Of a stretch of 64,000 nt of DNA, positions 58,140-64,000 are shown piece by piece (the stretch's first letter is position 1; each line of letters begins with the position of its first letter). The position numbers were made by a program, and so were the translations under genes. The stretch is taken from assembly GCF_014805685.1 (NCBI RefSeq), contig NC_060909.1, positions 717,792-781,791 on the forward strand, given 5' to 3'. This DNA comes from Silurus meridionalis (taxonomy: Eukaryota > Chordata > Actinopteri > Siluriformes > Siluridae). The notes under the pieces are model-generated. The model saw only the letters and a program-made list of their open reading frames with translations, had not been told where the DNA came from and did not search any database.

Positions 58140-58260
58140 CTCTATAAAGTGAAGCTGATTTCTTAGAAAGGGAAGTGATAAACACTTGAGAGTATTTAAG
58201 ATGTTCTTTTACTCCACATTCTCCACTCTCAGTGCTGATACACTGACTGAGAATTTCATC
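58140..58260 (+). promoter_or_regulatory. Hatching-enzyme promoter (plus gene)
   Basis: TATTTAA at 58193-58199, about 60 bp before the ATG, preceded by agtgataaacacttgag and followed by attctccactctcagtgctg. The block is shared with the minus-strand gene and with the pseudogene, which marks it as the core promoter and leader. Confidence 0.72.
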
Positions 58261-58653
58261 ATGTACCTGATACAAGGCATCGTCCTGCTCCTGCTCAGCG
58301 TCAGTGTTCAGAGTCATTCCATTAGGGTGAGTTACACAAATATTAACCACATTAAATATATTATGAGTAATTTAGACAAAATCTAAAAAGCTGATATGAA
58401 GTATATAATATATACAATATAAATATAGAATATAATTATTATTTGATATTATTCAATAGGAATTCTGTAATGCGACCTCTGAGGAAAATGGTAAGATTTA
58501 CACTTATAGATAATTTATCTTCACCATTTAGAAATTATACATCCATACTCATATTACATTTTACTAATATTTTTAATTCCATTTCAGATAACAGCATTGA
58601 CAGCGATTATTACTCAGTTTCTGCCATAATTGAAAGAGCCAACAATAATGCTG

Positions 58654-58710
<57 letters not shown>

Positions 58711-60373
58711 CACATAAAAATTAAATATCACATTATAATGTAGTCATGTACTAACAAACATTTTTACTAAATCGAGTGTCAGTGGTTTTATAAACATGAA
58801 TAAACTGATACATGAATGAAAATAAAGTATAACATATTAAAATGAAATCCACAATTGTGTTTTACTGAACAGGAAAGCCAGACGGTGATTTCACTATTAT
58901 AGAAGGTGATATAGCCGTGTTCACTGGACTCCAGAATGCAGATCCATGTACTTCTAAAAAGTGCAAGTGGCCCAAGAAAAAGAATAAGAAAGTTTATGTG
59001 CCTTACGTCATTTCCAGTCAGTACTGTGAGTATAATTCTATTTTGTATCTGTTTTTAATGTGTCTGAGATTCATTATTTACCTTTAACAAGCTTCTCTTT
59101 CTGACAGCACCCTCTGAAAGATGTGTTATCCAGCGTGCACTGAACTCCTTCCAAAAGTCGACCTGCATCCGATTCATTCCTCGCACCACTGAAGTAGATT
59201 ACATTCATATCATCTCAGACAAAGGGTATGTCACTAATCCTGTTATTGATGACTATTTTGACAAACAGTTTTACCTCCAATCCAGTTCTCATGTAATGAA
59301 AGCAGTCTTGAGAATGTATTTTTGTGTACAGGTGCTACTCATCTATTGGACGCATTAAAGGAAGGCAGGTTTTGTCTTTAGAGCGTAATGGCTGTGTTTA
59401 CTACAAAATTGTCCAACATGAACTTCTTCACGCTCTGGGATTTAATCATGAGCAGAGCCGCTGTGACCGTGACAAACACGTCAAAATCCTTTTCAAAAAT
59501 GTTATCAAAGGTGAGCAGAGCAGAAATTTCACTTCTTAATTCTTATTAATAAAGTTCTTATTATTAATTTATATTATTGGCTATAACAGTTTAATTTAAA
59601 TTCAGTTAAAGTAAAATATTGGTTTATTTTGGCACAATGCTAAGACCGTTAATGTTGTGTTCAGGGCATCTTGAACTCAAAACTTTTTGTTTCTCAGTAA
59701 ACTGAGGTGTAAAATCACCTGTTTCAGTTTGGGGAAAATGTGCAGTGTTTAAAATCACTTGTTCATGTGGATTTAAAAAGCTCTCGAATAGATTTTAATA
59801 CATTATATTAGGATCTGATTCTTTAATGTTTCATTTATATTAAATGTCGTGCTTTCTGATCATTCTTCTTTATTGAAAAAACCTAAAGCAAATCTTACAT
59901 AAAAGGAAACCTAGAAATCTGGTTCAAAACTTAAAATACACCTAAATCTTGACTGAGGACCATGTTGCAATGGTACAATCAAATAACAGAGAATTCTGGG
60001 CTCTTATTTATGCATTTATTTATTTTATTTCTGAATAGTTTTGTTCTCTGTAATTATGTGATTTTATATATTCACAGGTTTTGTACACAATTTTGATATT
60101 AGACGCACCAACAATTTGAACACTCCATATGACTACAATTCTGTCATGCACTATAATAGGTAAAATAAATATATATTTTTTTCTTTTAAAATGACAGTTA
60201 AAGGAACAATTATATTCATAATTGCAAACACACTTTATTGTTCCAGGTTTGCTTTCACCAAGAACGACAAGCCGACCATCATCCCCATACCAGACAATAA
60301 CGTTCCGATCGGACGTGCCACAAAGATGAGCTATTATGATATTCTACGTGTTAACAGGCTCTACTGCACTTAA
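58261..60373 (+). CDS. Hatching enzyme (astacin metalloprotease), eight exons
   Basis: Secreted zinc endopeptidase that would digest egg-envelope proteins at hatching. Exons: 58261-58326, 58460-58490, 58588-58653, 58873-59025, 59108-59225, 59332-59510, 60078-60159, 60247-60373. Introns are GT-AG, with no stops, giving 273 residues. Residues 1-19 are a signal peptide. The prodomain has EGDIAV (aspartate switch). DPCTSKKC is the extra Cys pair of six-cysteine astacins, followed by a lysine-rich stretch (KWPKKKNKK). [19 protein letters not shown] (about 174-192) binds zinc through His174, His178 and His184 with catalytic Glu175. SVMHY (226-230) is the Met-turn. The other conserved cysteines are present. 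RATKMSYYDILRVNRLYC closes the domain. AATAAA follows at 60440. Its partner is the minus-strand gene at 18300-20097. Confidence 0.93.
58655..58702. repeat. (GA)n microsatellite in hatching-enzyme intron 3
   Basis: A GA run starting within the 5' splice site sequence (GTAAGAGAG) of intron 3, as in the minus-strand paralogue. Confidence 0.9.
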
Positions 60374-60439
60374 ATGCAGCACTCTGAACATCATCAGTGT
60401 GTTTCACATGCTTTCATTTACCGCTTGCAGTTTATATAT

Positions 60440-60445
60440 AATAAA
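60440..60445 (+). terminator. Polyadenylation signal of the plus-strand hatching enzyme
   Basis: AATAAA lies 67 bases after the stop codon, the expected distance for a vertebrate 3' end. A second AATAAA is at about 60542. Confidence 0.6.
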
Positions 60446-60449
60446 AGTA

Positions 60450-61050
60450 CAATAATTTCTCTCAAATTCAGGATAATTTTACTTTGAGTTTGTTTTGTTT
60501 CTGCTTTTCTGGAATTTATTTCCACATGCAATTTTCAAAAACAATAAAAAAAAATGCATATAAAATATCAGTGTCTGAATGTATATTTTGATACCAGGTG
60601 CTGAGCTGCATCTTTCTTAGTTTTTGGTGATTTGTGGTGTTAATGCTGTAATTTCCACTAAATACTGTGAAAAGTATGTGGGCAGATGAATAACATACTG
60701 ATACATGTTTCATCCCCAAACTGTTACTACAAGGTTGGAAGCTCTGATGTGAAAAAGGTGAAGATGGGTGCAGGTGCAGCTTTTAATATCAGACACATAA
60801 ACAAATTAAAATCAAAATCAGCATCGGGGTTACAAACAGGCAAAGTTCAGGTAAAGAGTAAACAGACTCATGGAGACAAGGGAGAGAAATAAATTTACTT
60901 AGAGAAATGGCGACATGTTCAATATTAATTTTACCCGCTGCATTTAGTGCTTTTAACATGCTGTGTATAGAAAAATCTGAAAAATGTAGCAAGTTATCTA
61001 AGTGGAAATCATACCATTATTCCTTTTACATTATATAGCTAATGGCTAAT
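60450..61050. other. No gene recognised
   Basis: AT-rich intergenic sequence. A short plus frame (60686-60892) is Lys-rich at its end and has no recognisable domain. Confidence 0.4.
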
Positions 61051-61059
61051 GAACATGTG

Positions 61060-62040
61060 TATTATACTGTTGCAAACTGTTACCTTATCTGGCAGAACTT
61101 CACTTCCACCCAACTACGCCTGCATTACACAGCTAGGAATCCCCTACTCCTTCACTGTCACATTTCTCAATCGTAGCAGCAGAAGAGATACTACAATTTC
61201 TCCAATCCATCCACCTGCCCTTCCACTATGCTCCAGACCACCTTACAAGACCTTCATCACCACAAAACCTCAATGGATTCAAAGCATCTGGCAATGTTCC
61301 AACTACCTTCAAAAGAGCAAGGGTTATTACTGCTAAGGCTATCCTTCAGACTTCAACAACTACAGACCAGTATAACCTTTCTTTCCAAAAGTGTGAAATG
61401 CACCTCTCTGTATATCTCTTTAAGAACAACCTCCAAGATCCCAACCAGTCTGGTTTAAAAGTTCCATATTAAACAGAGATTGCCATTTTGGCTGTTTCTG
61501 AGAAACTACAAGCTGCTAGATCAGCCAAGCATCTGTTCTCATCCTCCATTTCATTTCCGCTGCATTTGACACGGTCAATCATAAGAACCTCACAAATGCT
61601 TTGCTTCCTACCTAGAAGGCTAAAAGGTCACTCATATCAGGTAACATGGAGGGCTTGACATGCAGGCACCAGTGTCCCACAAGGCTAAATATTTGGTCCT
61701 CTCTTTCTCTCCCTTCATACTCACTCTTTTGGCAGTTATATCCTCACATGGGTTTTCTTCTATGCTGATGACACTCCACTCATCTTCGCCTTCTTCCCCT
61801 TTAGATGCTACTGCTTCTGCTCAGATATCTGCATGTCTGGTGGACATATCTTCATGTTCGACTGCTCATAAGCTGAATCTCAATCCAGCAAAACTGAACT
61901 GCTGGTCATTCCAGGTGATTCATCTCCAGGTCACTTTCAACTGTCCTTTTCCTCACGTGACTCATGTTGCTAATCTGAGTCACTCTTGTTGATTTCTTCT
62001 GTACAACATCAGGTCTTGATTTAATAAATATCTTAATTTT
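61060..62040 (+). pseudogene. Decayed L2/CR1-group LINE reverse transcriptase
   Basis: Plus-strand fragments in several frames: NNYRPV (about 61365), a FISAAFDTVNHKNLTNALL-like motif A (about 61555-61600), CPTRLNIWSSLFLPSYSLFW (decayed motif B) and CR-stop-HSTHLRLLPL, the remains of the Asp box, near 61765. Many stops and frame changes show an old copy. Confidence 0.6.
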
Positions 62041-63274
62041 TAACTATTATTATTTAAAATTAACTATTGCCCGTATTCTATAAAATAATTGAATAAATAT
62101 TTAGAGTAATTTTGATCATTATAAGTTCAGACTTACTAAGTGCATCATGTTTTACATATTAGGTGTTTTTTTTTTAATTACAGCATTAAGGAAATGTAAG
62201 GTAGCTATATAAAGTAAGTGTTATGCGTGAAGCTGAGGCAGAAGCCGGACTGAAACAAAACAACGTTTAATAATAATCCAAGGCAATGTCAACAAAAACA
62301 CTTGCAATACGGTAATATCCGGTGGTGCGCGAACCAGAGCGCGGCCACAGAGTTACAAACCACAAGCAAGGCGGGTCGTGCAGATATATCTAACGGTGCA
62401 CGAAGGGAAGCGCGGAGCTGAACGAAGGAACAGGGGATGAACCACGCCTTCAGTCAAGTCCTGGCGCCAAACAACCTCAGCAGCGGGAATCGTAGGCCGA
62501 GCCACACCGTCCATGTTGACCAGGAGCGGAGTGTAACCCTTGGTAAAGCCGAAAGACCGGGTAACGCCCTCCACGGGGTTCAGAGGCGAGATGCCGCCTT
62601 AAGTGGAGCTAGGTAGTGTGACGCTGTCTTTGGAGGGACTCGGAGGCGAGGCCTCGCCTTGGGAGAAGCTCTGGAGCGAGACGTTACCTTGGAAGGAGCT
62701 TGGGAGCAAGACGTCTCCTTGGGAGGAGCTCACGGTCCTTAGGTCATTCTCCAGATGCGGGACCTCCTCCGTTGAGGCGATGAGGTCTGTGGGTCGGCCC
62801 TTAACGGCCTCCGGGACCGCACCATCGCGATTTGGTGGCTCTAGAAACGGCCAGGGGTTGTCAGCCGGGTCGTGGACAGCGATGGAGCTCTCCACAGGGC
62901 CTCCACCCACTACTCCATCCTCGGAGAAGTCCCGTGGAGCGATGGTGCCTCCACTAGGACCTGGGCTGGTGTCTTTACTCCCTGGAGGCCTTGAGACTGT
63001 CAGGCCATTCCTATGCGCACCTACACACCTACAGTGTGACTCACTGTCGACGTCGCTGTCGAAGAGGCTCAGGAGCGAGACGTCGCCCACAGAGGGGCTC
63101 TAAAACGTGACTTCACCCAGAGAGGAGCACAGCACCATGGTTTTGCCCGGAGAGGAGCTCGGTGACGTGGCTTTGCCTTCAGGGAGACTGTGAAGCAATC
63201 CTTCGCCTTCAGGGAGACTTGGAGGCATGGCTTCACCTGCATGGAGACTTGGAGGCACGGCTTCGCTTGCATGG

Positions 63275-63890
63275 AGGCTTGGAGAATCGTAACGGAGCTC
63301 CCGGGGAGATCCTGGAGCGGTGAGGAGCTCTCGGAGACACTCTGGAGCGGAGAGGAGCTCTGTGGCGTGGCGTCACCTTTAGGGGAACTCTGTGACATGG
63401 CTTTGCTCTCCAAGAGACTGTGGGGCGAGCCGTCGCTTTCGGTGGAGCCCGGGGGCAGCAGTTTGATGTCTCTTTCACAGTCCTGGAGCCAAGTTGAGTG
63501 CTCTGGGGACCCCTTGGGCGAAGAGGAGCTCACTGGGAGACACTCTGGAGCGGAGAGGAGCTTTGTGGCGTGGCGTCCCCTCTAGGGGACCTCTGTGACG
63601 TGGCTTTGCTCTCCGAGAGACTGTGGGGCGAGCCATCGCCTTCGGTGGAGCCTGGGGGCAGCAGTTTGACGTCCCTTTCGCAGTCCTGGAGCCAAATTGA
63701 GTGCTCTGGGGACCCCTTGGGCGAAGAGGAGCTCACCGGGAGACACCGGAGCGGAGAGGAGCTCTGTGACATGGCGTCACCTCTAGGGGAACTCTGTGAT
63801 GTGGCTTTGGTCTTCGAGAGACTGTGGGGCAAGCCATCGCCTTCGGTGGAGGCCAGGGGCAGCGGTTTGACGTCCCTTTCACAGTCCTCG
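63275..63890 (-). repeat. Tandem repeat of about 202 bp
   Basis: Three adjacent copies, with cagtcct at 63478, 63681 and 63882. On the minus strand each encodes about 67 residues with LQDCERD, GSTEGDG and SSSPLQ motifs. The word LQDCER also appears in the 34-36 kb element (about 35545-35560), linking the two copies of the family. Confidence 0.8.
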
Positions 63891-64000
63891 GGACACTGGA
63901 GCAAAGCTGAGCTCTCCTTGGGACACTGGAGCGAAGCTGAGCTCTCCTCGGGACACTGGAGTGAAGCTGAGCTCTCCTCGGGACACTGGAGCTAAGCTGA
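63891..64000 (-). repeat. 30-bp minisatellite (continues past the window)
   Basis: Four copies of a 30-bp unit containing gggacactgg and gaagctgagctctcct. On the minus strand it encodes ESSASLQ-type decapeptides like those at 34737-35500. The array is cut by the end of the window. Confidence 0.85.

Larger units (their letters stand above)
62219..64000 (-). mobile_element. Second copy of LTR element B, cut by the window end
   Basis: On the minus strand the element ends at TAACA (62223-62219), with the same terminal words (cggcttctgcctca, tcacgcataaca) as the LTR ending at 34227. This is therefore its 3' LTR end, followed by unrelated flank. Upstream (plus-strand 62590-64000) lies GC-rich sequence with open frames on both strands containing a ~202-bp repeat and, at the window edge, the 30-bp minisatellite. 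No polymerase domains are seen between repeats and LTR. Confidence 0.6.

Noticed and set aside
62603..63995. Long plus-strand open frames with repeated SGEELC-type units
   Set aside because: The LTR element is on the minus strand (LTR end at 62219). Repeat units divisible by three leave other frames open as well.

Overview
This is a stretch of vertebrate nuclear DNA, almost certainly from a ray-finned fish. The two intact genes are intron-containing astacin hatching enzymes of the fish six-cysteine type. Nearly everything else is typical fish transposon content: L2/CR1-group, RTE and Tx1-group LINEs, Ty3/gypsy, DIRS, a retrovirus-like provirus, Tc1, piggyBac-like and hAT elements, and abundant CA, GA, TA and GATA microsatellites. 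The order of fish cannot be settled from the sequence alone.

The host content is a hatching-enzyme (choriolytic astacin) cluster. One eight-exon gene lies on the minus strand (20097 down to 18300). A second with the same exon lengths and phases lies on the plus strand (58261-60373). Both encode 273 residues with an intact zinc site and Met-turn, and both keep the same short TATA-containing upstream block. They point away from each other across 38 kb. Between them is a third, dead copy (about 22640-29945). It has lost exon 1 and the zinc-binding exon, and a Tx1-group LINE split it by inserting in its intronic GA microsatellite.

Left region, 1-18 kb: a three-level nest (L2-type LINE inside a piggyBac-like transposon inside a Ty3/gypsy element), then LINE, Tc1 and gypsy fragments and a solo LTR. 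Middle, 20-38 kb: a DNA-transposon remnant, an RTE fragment, a retroviral pol scrap, the Tx1-group LINE (23131-28375), a hAT MITE, and an LTR split by a near full-length LINE (30114-33867). That LTR is followed by a gag-like reading frame running into a 30-bp, ten-residue minisatellite. A LINE fragment, a DIRS-like scrap and an inverted solo LTR follow.

Right region, 40-58 kb: an RTE LINE carries a class I (gamma/epsilon-like) endogenous retrovirus (43308-57674) with matching 5-bp target duplications (ATACC). Its left part, together with the adjoining RTE 3' end, is present three times in tandem (about 2.39-kb units). Its env is interrupted by a Tc1-type transposon. All its coding regions are broken. 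The window ends (62219-64000, minus strand) in a second copy of the LTR/minisatellite family seen at 34-36 kb.

The observations most worth follow-up are the triplicated RTE-LTR-gag unit, the LTR family with gag fused to a decapeptide repeat, 21-bp-spaced ETS-like sites in three LTRs, and the LINE integrated precisely in a TC/GA tract within a hatching-enzyme pseudogene.
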